A DNA stretch of 64,000 bases from Bifiguratus adelaidae (Eukaryota > Mucoromycota > Endogonomycetes > Endogonales), in assembly GCA_002261195.1 (NCBI GenBank), contig MVBO01000008.1, forward strand, positions 162,530 through 226,529, in the 5' to 3' direction. The notes beneath the pieces are model-generated. The model was not told the origin of the DNA, searched no databases, and was given only the letters and a program-made list of their open reading frames with translations. The position numbers and the translations under genes are program-made. Numbering within the stretch: position 1 is the first letter of the stretch; every line of letters begins with the position of its first letter. This document shows, piece after piece, positions 26,677-38,479 of the stretch.

Positions 26677-27339
26677 CTAGTTTTGCTTGGGGAAAGCATC
26701 TTGCCAAACCTTCTCGCTGCTGATAGTCTTCCACCAGCGAGCGACATTGGGACGAGACGGGTCCTCAAGGATGGAAGCACCGCCCAAGTTGTAGAAGTAT
26801 TGACCATAGGGAAGGTGGCAGATATCGGCCAAAGTAAGGTGATCGCCAACAAGGTAGCTCTTGCCTTCCAAGATCTTGTCGTAAACGTTCAAGACTTCGT
26901 TGATCTTGCTCTCAAGTTCAGCAACCTTGGCAGGATCAGCTTCATCAAGGCCGTGCAGCTTCTTGAAAAGCTTCTCAAAGACATAGCCAGAGACCGGAGG
27001 ATCCCAGTAAGAGTATTCGGTAGAGATGTATTGATCGACGAGAGCTGCTTGTTGGAGATCCCTGGGTATCAATTGGACAGAGTCTTCGCTTTGGTACTTG
27101 GACACCAAGTAGCGAGCAATGGCACGGCTTTCATACAATTGAAAGTCACCATCGATCAAGACAGGAATACGTCCAAAGGGCTGCTTGGTAGCAAGATACT
27201 CGGGTGACTTGTGTTCGCGAGCGGCGAAATCGACAGGAATGATTTCGTAGGGGATGCCGAGAGCCTTGCATGTGGTGAAAACGCGAAGACCGCAAGTAGA
27301 GCCAGCAGAGCCGATGATTTTTACGGAAGTAGGGGACAT
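26677..27339 (-). CDS. Glutathione S-transferase, phi-like
   Basis: Intronless, 220 residues. The thioredoxin-like half has KIIGSAGSTCGLRVFTTCKA with the active-site Ser/Thr region near residue 11-14, then QPFGRIPVLIDGDFQLYESR (cis-Pro of the IPVL segment and the ESR glutathione site). The helical half has YISTEYSYWDPPV and SYLVGDHLTLADICHLPYGQ. The overall pattern matches phi-class GSTs of plants and fungi. Detoxification by glutathione conjugation is the likely role; substrate is unknown. The methionine in MSPTSVKII fits the family; an upstream in-frame ATG at 27366 would add nine residues. It converges with methionyl-tRNA synthetase. Confidence 0.93.
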   Translation of the reverse strand: MSPTSVKIIGSAGSTCGLRVFTTCKALGIPYEIIPVDFAAREHKSPEYLATKQPFGRIPVLIDGDFQLYESRAIARYLVSKYQSEDSVQLIPRDLQQAALVDQYISTEYSYWDPPVSGYVFEKLFKKLHGLDEADPAKVAELESKINEVLNVYDKILEGKSYLVGDHLTLADICHLPYGQYFYNLGGASILEDPSRPNVARWWKTISSEKVWQDAFPKQN

Positions 27340-27374
27340 GTTGATATGAATGGTGAGGTGGCACAATTACGCGC

Positions 27375-27382
27375 TTTTTATA
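27375..27382 (-). promoter_or_regulatory. TATA box of the GST gene
   Basis: TATAAAAA on the minus strand, ending 35 bp upstream of the GST start codon. If the usual spacing of about 30 bp to the transcription start holds, the leader would be very short, which also argues against the upstream ATG at 27366. Confidence 0.55.
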
Positions 27383-28209
27383 CCGATCATAGACGCCAAA
27401 TTAGTAAACATAAGTGAAATAACAGTCACCAAAGTCAGCCGAATTTCTGCCAATCAAATTGAAGTATTTTAGTTCAACCAATCGCAAGACGAGGCATTTC
27501 GGCACTTCGGCATCTATTATCTTCCGTGACATCGACACTTCCCATGGCGCTCGACATGGTGGGACGGAACAAGCTTCAAACGGCATCTCTGATTAAGATC
27601 ATTAATTATGCACTTCAACAACCAAAGCAAACCCGTAATTGTGACCCAAATTCATGAGGATGGCATCGTCTGTCGTCGACAATACCGGGGTAGAACAGCG
27701 TGGCAAGATCCTGTCAGAGAGACCGTACTTGCTAGAAAATTGCCAAACGTGGAAGCTCAAGAGTGGAACGATGGAGCAATGACGCTGGTCCACACAGATC
27801 GAAGCGAAGCCTGACATTGGAAGTGATTCCAGCTTACTGAGAATGAGTGATATATAAATAGTACACGTAGCGACAATTAAGGGATGGTCCATGGCAACCA
27901 CCAGTGGGTAGTCTTCAGCAGAACGCCGTAGCCATCCTTCTGTAAGACAATGACACATTATCCCCGCCAATATGAAGTTCTCTTGTAAAATTTGATTTAC
28001 AAGCTGAAACTGACTCAGTCAGTACAGCTATCGTACATGTATCAAGCTAGGCGCTAAAAACAAAACAAGCCCTGCAGGCAACTGCATGGTGAACCGCACG
28101 AAAGCTTTTTCGCGGCTGATATTACACCCCGACAGTGCCAGTCCAAATTTACCTGGCAGGTTTGTTTCCTAATTGGTCGCCTTATGCACTTTTTGCCTGA
28201 CAGCCTGAC
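27383..28209. other. Gene-free stretch between GST and calmodulin-like gene
   Basis: About 830 bp, one of the longer gene-poor stretches here. Two opposed ORFs (27608-27814 plus and 27602-27970 minus) overlap each other and resemble no family; they look accidental. The stretch must contain both divergent promoters. A TATATAAATA sequence at about 27850-27860 is a possible TATA element for a plus-strand transcript, but it lies some 350 bp from the calmodulin-like start. Confidence 0.4.
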
Positions 28210-28791
28210 ATGCTCAGACACACAGGGTTACAACTTCCAACACCACGCTTGACACCGGCGCAACAACAAGATCTTGTCGAGACATTCGAAATATTCGACA
28301 AGAACCATGATGGCGCCATTTCGACTCAGGAACTAGCCAGCGTCTTCAAGATGATGAACATACAAATGTCAAGAGACGAATTACAAAGCCTCATGCAGGA
28401 ACATGACTTTGACAGGAATGGGACCTTGTCCTTTGACGAGTTTGCCGTTCTCATGGCATCCACATTTGATGCTAGTGATCCTCTAGAGGAGCTCCGAGAC
28501 GCTTTTGCTGTTTTCGACAGGGACGGAAACGGTAGAATTTCACCGCAGGAGTTAAAGATGGTTATGAAGTCTCTTGGAGACGGCATGTCTGATCAGGAGA
28601 TCAAGGAATTGATTGCGGAGGTAGATGGGGATGGTGATGGGATGGTGAATTGGAGGGAGTTTGTGGATATGATGACGCAGGGAATAGATGCAATGCACCG
28701 AGGTCCAGCGGCAGGAGAGAAGCCGAAGAAGAAACGCTTCCGCTTCAAATTCAAGTGGAAGCGAAGAAACAAGGATAAGCGGTCGACCTAA
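28210..28791 (+). CDS. Calmodulin-like protein with basic C-terminal tail
   Basis: Intronless, 193 residues. Four EF hands have complete calcium ligands: DKNHDGAISTQE, DFDRNGTLSFDE, DRDGNGRISPQE and DGDGDGMVNWRE. The linker and spacing follow calmodulin. It differs from true calmodulin in a 16-residue N-terminal extension and a C-terminal tail of about 30 residues rich in Lys, Arg and aromatic residues (PKKKRFRFKFKWKRRNKDKR). Such a tail could bind acidic membranes, RNA or its own EF hands, or act as a nuclear signal; that is inference. There is no terminal CAAX box, unlike plant CaM53-type proteins. Calcium sensing is firm; the target is unknown. Confidence 0.92.
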   Translation: MLRHTGLQLPTPRLTPAQQQDLVETFEIFDKNHDGAISTQELASVFKMMNIQMSRDELQSLMQEHDFDRNGTLSFDEFAVLMASTFDASDPLEELRDAFAVFDRDGNGRISPQELKMVMKSLGDGMSDQEIKELIAEVDGDGDGMVNWREFVDMMTQGIDAMHRGPAAGEKPKKKRFRFKFKWKRRNKDKRST

Positions 28792-29029
28792 AGTGTACAT
28801 AGACCTCCACCATTGAAGCTGGCCTTTGATGTGAAACAACACTGTACTAAAACTAAAATGACATATACGCGCTAAATTCAAGCTTTTTGGTTTTCATTGT
28901 AGGCGGTCCTCACATATGATAAACGGACTGTCTACTCATCTGCTTCCATGGAAGCACGTCGATTTTGGTCGTTCAGTTAACGTCTGTCCCTGCAGGTGTG
29001 CTGTCAGGCTGACTGTGTACCGAAGGACG

Positions 29030-30027
29030 TCACTCCACCTGCCTATCGTAACGGTCGCGGCCGCGGTCACCTCTGTCACCTCTGTCGCGATCACCTCGAT
29101 CATAACCGCGGTCTCTGTCATAACCACCCCTATCGTAGCCGCGGTCACCTCGGTCGCGGTCGCGGTAGGTGCCACGGTCGCGATCGTCGTAACGATCATT
29201 GTAGCGACCTCTGGGTTCATAGCGGTCCCTGTCCCGGTCGCCGTATCTTCCTCCACCTCTGCCATCATATCTGTCATCACGACGAGTGTCTAAAACATGC
29301 GTAAGTCTGACTATCACCATACAATGTGCATTAACATACAATCTCGTCTGGCGGGACCTTGATATCTTCCCGGTGTTGGGTGTCTAGGCTTGGATCGTCG
29401 TGCCTGTAAACATAAACATTTTAAAACCCCACCATTCCCCACCAAGCAGCACTCAAAACTACCTTCTCGACGGTGATGACGCGTCCGTCGATTTCAGTAC
29501 CGCTCAGCTTTTCCATGGCGGCATCAGCGTCTTCCACAGTCTCCATACGAACAAAGGCAAACCCACGCGACTCGCGCGAATGCGGATCAATTACCACTTC
29601 CGCTTTCTTGACCTGCACCAGCATCAGTATGGTTGAGTTTCAGCAGCCAACAGTATCTTACCGGGCCAACCTTGGCAAAAGCCTCTTCCAGATCTTCTGA
29701 CCTTGTCTTCATGGACAGTCCAGTGACGTACAAGTTGTCACCTGGATTCTGGTCCTGGTCATCGTCATTTCTAAAGCGCAAGGTGACCGAGTATTAAAAA
29801 CGGGTTGAGGGCGTTCGTGCATCGGCGACATCGGCGACCAAATATTGGCGCATAATCGGGTGCAACGGTGGAGGAACGGTGATAGTTTACCTCCTGGTCT
29901 CCCTTTCAGCGGAGCGCGAGCGTGCTCTCTCTTTCTCTTTGTAGTCGCGTTCTTCGTACGTGGAATCCCCCTTCCAAGGGGAAGGTGAACGAGAGCGATT
30001 ACCTGCGTCCCGGTTATCGTCTCCCAT
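29030..30027 (-). CDS. Tra2-like RRM splicing factor
   Basis: Predicted nuclear RNA-binding splicing regulator, 239 residues. Exons 29891-30027, 29662-29770, 29463-29612, 29340-29403 and 29030-29289. A short N-terminal RS-type region (NRSRSPSPWKG, ERARSRSAERETRR) leads to one RRM with RNP2 LYVTGL and RNP1 RGFAFVRM. The linker ARRSKPRHPTPGRYQGP is close to the Tra2 linker. The C-terminal part, about 85 residues, is almost entirely Arg, Asp, Gly and Tyr (DRDRG-type repeats) instead of the usual second RS domain. Intron 1 (29771-29890) is longer than most here. The start gives the RS region directly. Confident as an SR-related protein; exact orthology to Tra2 is likely. Confidence 0.9.
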
Positions 30028-30618
30028 GTTTGTTGACTATTGCCGAAGGTCAATGACAATTTCAGGACTTGCGTGCTGTTAGGAACTGACGCGTCTTACC
30101 TAGATGTAAAGCGTTCTGAAAGACAAAAGAGAACCAAGATCGGAATGCGTTTAGGTCACTTTCGTACATTACGCTTGCGTCATCATTTTGAGATTTAAAA
30201 GCCACTCGCATTTTCGGTACTTTAATTCTTCCTTTTGCACCTTCAGGTCGAGTATGCGAGAATAGGTAATAAAGATAGTTGTACACCTTCACCTTGATGT
30301 TCCTTCCTATGCATGTGATTGCAAATTATAGGCAGTCGCTCTGTTACACGTTTCCGCTGATGAACAACAATCTATATCAAGCTCAACAGTCTGAACTCGA
30401 TGTTGATATCCACTTCTACTTCTGAGGAAAACGTGTAACATGGAGTCTTGCGCCTGTTTGCTTTTGCTTTGCAACGATGTTGGCATGTCGTTCGTTTAGT
30501 TCTTTAGGCATCTTTAGGGATTAAATCAAAACTTTGCGTCGTTTGAGTATTCACTCTTACATCTCCCATCTCTAAGCCTCTCTAGCCATGACCACGAACC
30601 ATTCTCACGATTCCTGCG
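30028..30618. other. Gene-free stretch between Tra2-like gene and debranching enzyme
   Basis: 591 bp. It contains the Tra2-like promoter and leader and the 3' region of the debranching enzyme gene. One minus ORF (30062-30292) has no recognisable feature. Possible non-coding first exon of the Tra2-like gene, since a GTAAG-like signal (cttac) occurs at 30097-30101; not provable here. Confidence 0.35.
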
Positions 30619-33600
30619 CTATTTACGGTTCTCTTTTGCCAGTGTTTGATTAATATCGTAGATCAGATCCAAAAGACAGCTGGCTGACCAAGCTTGAGTC
30701 GGGCAAGAATCCCAGCATGGAGCTCCATTAAGATTGGTGAGCTCGGGAAGACCTGCCCAGGGATTCTGCTCGATTTCCTTCTTGTGTGCGAGTAGAATGC
30801 GTTGAATTGTCTGGATGGAATGCGTGATCTCCTGTGAAGGGCATAAGCATTTAGGGAACAGTGATGGATTCTATGAATTTTCATGAGCTACCTACCTTTG
30901 TATTGGCATTGGTCAAGATATCAAATTTGAAATAGGCACGCAAAAAGTATCCCATGCACCATACCCACTCAGGCCCTTGATGGTAGTTGCGTCCCTTGGC
31001 CACTGCCTTGTCATCGCTATCATTGGAGTTGTCGTAATAAGGTCTGTACTCTGGGTCGCGTGGATCGAGCGTGCGCATACCCAATGGCCCAGCAATGACT
31101 TCCTTGGCCAAAACGAGCGCGTCCCAGGCGTGTTCAAGAACAAATAGTTCTGGGGCCACTGCCATGGCAACTGCGAAATTGGGTCGAAGTTGATAGTCAG
31201 TGTATCCAAAGGTGGAGCCATACGTATCCTTGTACATGCCGCGACGACTGACGTACTTGAGTTCGAGCTTGTAATTGCCATCTTCACGTGGATTCTTGGG
31301 CACAAAGTAATACTTCTCAAAGTTCTTGCTCAGAAGCTCATCCCATTCTTGGTAAGTCACTGACTTTTCAGTACCGTTGACAACCGCCTGCACACTGTTC
31401 CATGGGAAACGTCCCTCTTTCTGAAGCTCCAGAATCCACCTGAGCGTGCTCTTGACCATGCCGGTGATCTCTACTGGCGCGCCATCGCGCGGAGTACCAG
31501 GCAATCCCTTATTACCTGCCTTCTCCGATTCGCCCATCTTGTCCATCCAAGTTCCGCAGTTCCATTGATTTCCACCTAGAATCAATCCGCTGTTCCAATC
31601 CACTTCAATGTCAATGTTGAAGCCCTTGTCGCTCATTTGCATGTCGAGCTTCGTTCCAGCATTCCATTCGCGGAAATGTATTCCCTTGGCGTGACGCTCA
31701 AAAATCTCTTGAATGATCTCTTCAATTGAAGACGAGTACTTGTAGCCATCCTGTGGCTCAACAAAGGTATCATCTTTGGGAAACCGCCTTGGAACTTTGA
31801 CCTTGAGGAAATCCTTGCCCTCAGGAGAAATCTTGACATAGTCTTGAACTGCCTGCAAGAACCACCATGCTGAATCACGCGAATTATAACGAGGATATCG
31901 CACAGCATCCAAGAGATTAGGAATGAGACCATGCTTGAGAGTCGATGCGAAGGAAATCAGGTGTCGCCGAGCTCCGTCAAAATTATCTGTCACCAAGAGG
32001 AGGCCACGGAGGGAAATCATAACATCGCGACCCCAGCAACGCATATATCCAGTGGTGAAGTGCGGAAGACCAGCTGCCATGCTTGGAGACTCCTCTGTCG
32101 GATGAAGACCAGTGGATCCCATAGGTCCGTACATTTGACAGGAAACCAAGGCAAGAGATTGTACAAACCGATCACCATCCCGTATCAATGGCGTCATGAG
32201 GGACACAGCATGTACACGAGCCGCTTGATATATGGTCCGTAGAGCGAGGGCAAAATATTTGGGAATCAAAAAGTTGGGAAGTTTCTTGATCTCTGTAAAC
32301 CGAGAGTCAAGCCAGTCGCGAGGGCCTTGCAGATGCGGAAGTTTGGAGAGATGTCTGTCCAAACGTGCCACAGTGTAATCCAGCGCCCAAGCACCGTTAC
32401 GCAGATGAGCGCAGAAGGGATGTCCAAGGTCATTGTTCTCAATGATGGGGTTGAGGACGGACATGAAGCCTTGCAAACCGCAATACACTGTATCACCATA
32501 ACCAGGAATATTGTATGTGCCATTGCCTGGGGTGGTGTCTTGCTCCTCGGGACCGCATCTATAGAGAATAATATTGGTATCAACGAGGTCAACATCCTTA
32601 AATACACTCTCATCGCATTTCGAAACGTAGTCGAAAGCGCCTTCTGCATTGCTGATCAATGAAGTCTTGAGGAGCATGACGGATCCGGAGGGAAATTCCG
32701 GAGGGACGACGATCTCTGTAAAACTTCCTTGATCGTCGGAAAGTGTACGAATGGATGGTGAACCCAGAGATTCCAGACTGCATTTGAGACCTCGCAACGT
32801 GGTCTTATCGTTGAGATTCTCACGGGAGTCAATCCTCAACGCTGCGGAGAAGCACAATTCAGCCGACGTGCCTCGAAGCTTGACGGGAGAGATTTTGCCA
32901 CGCCGTGAGTCACGGCCAGGGAATGCGGTGTGACAAATCAATAGATAGCCTTCATGCGTGCTTGGATGTTGTCGGTGGACGATAATGTAATCCTCCTCAT
33001 GATGAACGTGCGTTTCGGCAAATTTGTCCAGAGCCATCTCCGTATGTAATCTTTGCAAGACACGCTTGACCTTGCCAATGCCGACATCGACGAGTTTGTC
33101 ATGGGGCTCATAATGGCGAGTCTCATTGACAATATCCAAAAGCTCCGGGTACACCTCGTCATATCCCTTGACTGATCCGACGGCACAAGCAGAGAAGGCG
33201 ACCAAAGCAGCATTGGACAAAGTATCTTCTGCTCGTCGCTTTTGATGTGGCGTCTCATTGTCGTGAGTGCAATCCATAAAGAGAGCATGAGGACCACTTC
33301 CTTTGAGGATGGGTACAAGCAACGCCTTCTCCGTTTTACCGCCACAGGTATAGTCGATTTCCTCCACCATGCAGTCAACGTCCATGCTACCTACTGGTTT
33401 ACCTCCATGACGATGAACTAATCGTGATAGCTCGGCAGCATCCCAGGCTTGCATTGCTTCTCGAATAAGCGAATTGATGCCAAGTCGAGAAACAAACGTG
33501 ATGTCCATCTCCTCCGAGCCGGTGAATAGTTCAGCTACCACATACAGGTCTGGCCGAACCTTGCGTGCGGCATCAAGCAAATACTGAGCGACGTGCAAGG

Positions 33601-35784
33601 GAGTAGAGTGACAATTGTCGATTCGCAAACCTTGGAACAACATCGCCGTCTGTTCAGTATATTCCTTCATATGATCCCATAACCAAGGATTGTCATCCGG
33701 ACCTTTACCGTAGCGAAGTTTCACGCAATCGCCCCAGACGATCACTTCTCGCCTCAGGTATGCAAATGATTCAGCGGACGCAAAGTCAAGCATTGGATTG
33801 GCGTTCCAGATCCAGCCATTGTTTGCAAGTGCAAGAGATTCCTTAGCGTGCCCTTGTGTTTTCGGATGCTTTGGATCCAATCGAGTAAAGTAGGTTTCAA
33901 CAAGCGGGTGTCTGCAAAGAGTCGAAGTCAGTACACAACGCTTGCGCCACTGAAGGCATCACTTACTCTTTGTTAATATCCCCCATTTTGGGTCCATGGT
34001 CTGCCAAACGTTGATATAGGACTCTGTTTTTGATGTTATCGACGATGGTAGCAACGTCCGCATCGTATTGCTTGTAAAATGGGAGATTGATTTCGTCAGC
34101 GATGTGTTGCAGGGTATCCGCCAATTTGGCGAGATTAGGGTCATTCTCGGAGGAGATATCTTTCACGTCAGCAACAGAAATACTGGCAACATTAGCGACG
34201 AATGGAATTGCCTTTGTCAGATCTACTGTGCGGGCATAACGAAATCCGAGTCCCCGATTTTGAAGGGCGTCTTTAGATAAAAGCTTGGCTTGCTCATACA
34301 GAGATAATTTGCCGAGACTCTGCTTGGTATACAGGGTGTCGTCAAAAGGGTCATGGGCGACGATGTGCTGTTTGAATTTCTTAAGCAGCGAGGTTACATC
34401 AATGGCGTAGAATTCCCACAACTTGATGTCCTTGAACACATTTTCCTTGAGTGCGTTGATGACAGCGTCAAGTTCTGCAGTTGTCTTCAAGTTAGTAGGC
34501 AGATTGTATTTCGTGGCAAGATTGGCAGAGAAATCCAAAAGTGCCGTGTCAAGTTCATATGCTGGGATGAGGTGTGGGGAATTCTGTAGGTTATAACCTG
34601 AATTCAAATGAGCGAAACAAGGTTCGTTGCCGCGACTTGACCCACTTACCTGCTTCAGGGTGTTCCAGTAGCCACTCTGAGTCGTAGCTCGTATGATTCC
34701 AAACGACGTCCGATAAGGCCATAATGCCATACACGTCTTCTATCCTCCGCAGTTCCTGATGAAGGAGGTTTGTCTTTTCTTCCTTACCGAGCTGTTTTTG
34801 TGAAGGGTCAAAAAGATCGTCGGAGAAGGCGAGCTGATCATAGATGCTGTACGGTGAATTGGAACCTCCACGCTTTTGGATTGGCACAAAGTGAGCCATA
34901 TTGTAGCCGAGGTCCGACATGCCTTTGAAATATCCGTCCCAGGCTGAGATCGGTCCCATCCACTTTGCAACAATGGACTCAATGACAAGGCCGCCAAGGG
35001 GGAGCATGACTTTGTCTTTCGAACCACCAATCTTTTGCGAGCTGTCGAGCGCTCTTGGAGATGGACGCACAAACAGACGAGGATCGACGACAAAATGGCC
35101 GGAATCGCCTCGACGTGGAGAGGATGATGTGCCTGGTACTGACGTAGTTGTGGACTCGGGCAAGGCTTCGTAGGAGACGTAGTATTCGAATGCTCCGGGG
35201 AAATTGATGATAATGTCAGCATACTTGTCATTCTGGTGATCTCGCGAGAACCTGTAAAAGAGAGCCTGTCAGCAAACTCTCAATTATCTTTGGAAAATGC
35301 ATACTCTATTTCTCTAAATTGCGTTCGGTTGAAGTTGGAACTATCAGAGAGTCAAGTTAGCATCACATAGAAAGCATGGTTGCCACATACTCGGCAGGGT
35401 AGTTTGTGCATAACTTTCCCTTGTTAGCTGCGAGTGTTCCAGCTGTGAGCTTGAATCGTAGAATATATGGTTTCTCAGGTGCCGGAAATCGTATGTACTA
35501 ACGTAACGGAAAGGGATGGAGTTTAGTTCAGTCTTGATCATACGCTTTGCATGTATAAGACACGGCTTTGTCATGTAGAATGAGCATCAAAAACGCAATT
35601 GAACTGTTTTTGATCTAAACCTTCCTAAAGGTTCTACGTACCAGCAAAGACCACTAACCCACGCTGACTATCCCAGAAACCTTCCAAAGTAACTTACCCG
35701 TCTTGAGTAGTCTGGGCTTCCGTCGTCTCCAAGCTCAACGCTAAATATTGTGAGCAAGTCTGAGTCCTTGGTAGATAAAGCCAT
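30619..35784 (-). CDS. Glycogen debranching enzyme (4-alpha-glucanotransferase / amylo-1,6-glucosidase)
   Basis: Removes branches during glycogen breakdown through two activities in one chain; cytosolic. Seven exons (35698-35784, 35391-35497, 35305-35340, 34650-35251, 33967-34597, 30896-33911, 30619-30831) give 1,563 residues, close to human AGL and yeast Gdb1. The glucanotransferase half (GH13-like) has LSDVVWNHTSYDSEWL, GLRIDNCHSTPLHVA, YVVAELFTGSEEMD and FMDCTHDNETPHQ. The glucosidase half (GH133) has GYMRCWGRDVMISLRGLLL and LILGGNQWNCGTWMDKMGES. The C-terminal exon supplies the conserved ending with LPELTNLNGAPCWDSCPTQ. The exon 1 start MALSTKDSD joins SRR to YIRFPAPEKPYILRF, a typical N-terminal lipocalin-like beta domain. 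No gaps or missing motifs. Confidence 0.97.
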
Positions 35785-35957
35785 AGTTGCTGTTCAAAGA
35801 GTGACAAACGAAAGAAATAGCCAACAAGAGCGCGCAATAGACACCGCGGTATACCCTACAAGTACGATTATGTCCTCCGCGACAAAAGAGAGAGCAAGAG
35901 CCGACAAAAAGCAACGAGGCAAGAGAAAGAGTAGAAGGATGACAAGTCAGGGGATTG
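35785..35957. promoter_or_regulatory. 173-bp divergent promoter gap (debranching enzyme / TAF11)
   Basis: The starts of the debranching enzyme (minus) and TAF11 (plus) are 173 bp apart. The plus-strand text is purine-rich (AGAGAGCAAGAG near 35889 and following), a possible GA-type promoter element. No TATA box seen. Confidence 0.4.
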
Positions 35958-36900
35958 ATGTCATTTCCATTTTCTGTCATGGATGTCATACCACCAAAGC
36001 CGACGACATTGAAGCGGGCTTCCTCTAGTTCAACGCGGGGTAGAGGGAAGGCTGCCAAGGTGGACAATGGGCCAGGCAGTCCTACAGCTGCGCCTGGCGG
36101 TCGAGGTCGGGGTCGAGGTCGAGGTCGTGGACGCGCGCAGGATAAGGAAGCAAGTGGTCATAGCACAGCACAGAACACACCGACGCCACCAAGAGAGGGA
36201 TCAGTATCACGTACGGACGACAAGGGGTGGGACGCGCGAGAAGATTCAGAGGTGTATGCCGATGGACAGGAGGAAGGAGAAACAGAGGAGATTCGCAAAG
36301 ACAAAGATCAGGAAGAGGAAGAGGAGGAATCAGACGACGATAGCAAGGACTTGTTGGATAAGTCAACCAAGCTACGACTAGCGGGACGCTCAAACGAGGA
36401 AATGAAGTCAGTATAGCAGAGCCTATACGCTCAATGTGCTTGTTGCTTATCACAGGATTTTACAGAGCCCTGTTGGATAACTTTGACGAACAGCAACTCA
36501 AACGATATGGTGCCTACCGCCGATCAGCCCTTAATAAGACCAACGTCAAAAGAGTGAGTGGACAAACGCGCACATGCAAAGCATTTGACTGAACGTGCCC
36601 AATTCGCAGCTTGTAAGCCAAGTGCTCAATCAGCAATGTTCTCCGACCATGGCATTTGTGGTAGCTGGTTTCTCCAAGGTCTTCGTCGGCGAAATTGTTG
36701 AGAAAGGCAAGTCTGATACAATTACGATGGTGTAGGATGTCAGGATTGACCTCTTTGATACAGCGCGAGAAGTGATGGAAGATTGGGGAGATACTGGTAA
36801 TATTAGACCGGACCACCTGAGAGAGGCTCATCGTCGCTACAAGAGAGAACATCCTTCATTACCCGCTAATGCTTACAAAAAGCGGTTGTTTGTCAGATAA
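35958..36900 (+). CDS. TAF11, TFIID subunit with histone fold
   Basis: General transcription factor subunit that pairs with TAF13 through a histone fold. Exons 35958-36406, 36466-36553, 36610-36706 and 36764-36900 give 256 residues, or 249 if the second ATG (35979) is used. The N-terminal half is disordered: a Gly-Arg run (about residues 42-53), then an acidic tract ([19 protein letters not shown]). The TAFII28 domain fills the C-terminal half: [53 protein letters not shown]. The first intron starts with a weak GTCAGT donor, and the third (36707-36763) has a GC donor. Both are fixed by the conserved protein. Confidence 0.94.
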
Positions 36901-37073
36901 AATCCCCATTGTAACATAGTCACCTTCTTGGCCTTCACAAGGACCGGCCTTTCCTAATTCGATTTTAGCCATTTTTGGGGGAATGACTTGCGGCGTTTGA
37001 GATTTAAACCATCACTCTTCTATCTCGGTGTGTTTTCCTGTTCGTATCAAACCCTTGTTCGCTATCTGTCGTC

Positions 37074-38479
37074 ATGTCCAAGCCTAGAGTTTTGATTTGT
37101 GGGTCACTGCGCTTCGCTTACGCTGATCTCGCAAAGTTGCAAGAGAAATACGAGATTGAGGTTTGCTATCGATAAAAATATAGATGAAAAAGACTGAACT
37201 ATCGTAGCATATGACGTCCAAATCTCGCGAGGAATTCTTTGAAGATTGTAAGGGCAAGTATGAAGGTATCTCTGTCATCTATCGTCATCCGGATAGTCAA
37301 AGGGTAAGTTAAGACGGAGAAGTTCGGGTAACCACTGAAACCAGGCCTATAGCACACCGGACCCTTCAACAAGGAGTTGATCGATCACTTACCCAAGTCC
37401 CTCAAGTTTGTTTGCTTGAATGGCGCCGGATATGATGCCATTGACGTGAATGCTGCCGCCGAGCGAGGCATTTACATGTCTAACACACCTGGTAAGCGGT
37501 TACCCTCGGGGGCTCAAGATATGTTGATCGGCTGACCTTTTGGTGTACTTCTCCATTCAGGTGCGGTTGATGCTGGTACAGCCGACATTACCGTGATTTT
37601 GTTGCTGATGGCATGCCGTAACATTCGTCAGAGTATGGACGCTCTGCGAGACGGTAAGCAGCTAGTAACAGCATTCATGTTATACTTAATGAACTGTTCC
37701 CCCCATAGGTCGCTGGAATAATGGCGTCTCTATGGGTCGTAATCCAGAAGGTAAAGTTCTGGGTATTCTAGGTATGGGAGGTATTGGCAAGGTAGGATCT
37801 TCCCTCAGCGAATCATTTCCGGAAACGCACGTCCGGACGCACTTTCGCTGACATAAGGTAGGCTGTGGCAGAGAGACTGGCCGGGTTTGGCATGACAATA
37901 CAATATCACAACCGAAAACGCGTTGATCCGGAGGGTAAGTGCCATGAAAGTTGTGATTGGCCTGCACTCATTATTCCACTTTGCATAGTCGAAAAGCAGT
38001 ATAATGTCAATTACGTTGATTTCGATACCCTACTGACAACTTCCGATATCATTTCTCTAAACTTGCCCTTGAACAAGAACACGCGCCATATTATCAGCAC
38101 TAAAGAATTTGCAAAGATGAAGGACGGCGTCATCATCATAAACACTGCTCGTGGCGCTGTAATTGACGAGACGGCTCTTGTCAAAGCTATGGAAGCAGGC
38201 AAAGTGAGCACGGTCGGCTTAGATGTTTTTGAAGACGTAAGACTTGCACGATAGCACGATAATCGGTGCTGACCTGTTATATAGGAACCCAAAATTCACC
38301 CTGGTTTGCTTCAACATCCGCAAGCTATCTTGCTCCCCCATATCGGCACTAATACCAAGGAATCCCAATTAGATATGGAGCAATTGACGCTTAGCAACGT
38401 AGACGCTTGTTTATCTTCTGGCAACCTGATAACGCCCGTGGCAGAACACAAGAAGTTCTTTCCATCTAGTCGTTTGTAG
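37074..38479 (+). CDS. D-isomer 2-hydroxyacid dehydrogenase (glyoxylate/hydroxypyruvate reductase-like)
   Basis: NAD(P)-dependent reduction of a 2-keto acid such as glyoxylate. Eight exons (37074-37160, 37208-37303, 37353-37491, 37561-37653, 37709-37791, 37862-37934, 37989-38236, 38285-38479) encode 337 residues. The Rossmann loop is LGILGMGGIGKAVAERLAGF, completed across the intron at 37792-37861. Substrate-domain landmarks are LNGAGYDAIDVNAAAERGI and SNTPGAVDAGTADITV. Catalytic residues: Arg in INTARGAVIDE, Glu in VGLDVFEDEP, His in LLPHIGTNTKES. The family includes yeast Gor1. Substrate preference is inferred only from family. Confidence 0.93.

Noticed and set aside
27602-27970. Opposed short ORFs in the GST-calmodulin gap
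   Set aside because: They overlap each other, have no motif, and no splice-supported extension was found.
28936-29304. Long low-complexity ORFs on both strands across the Tra2-like tail
   Set aside because: The DR/RG repeat DNA is open in several frames; only the minus reading continues an RRM protein.
30062-30292. 76-codon minus ORF between Tra2-like and debranching enzyme genes
   Set aside because: No recognisable feature and its position suits a promoter or leader.
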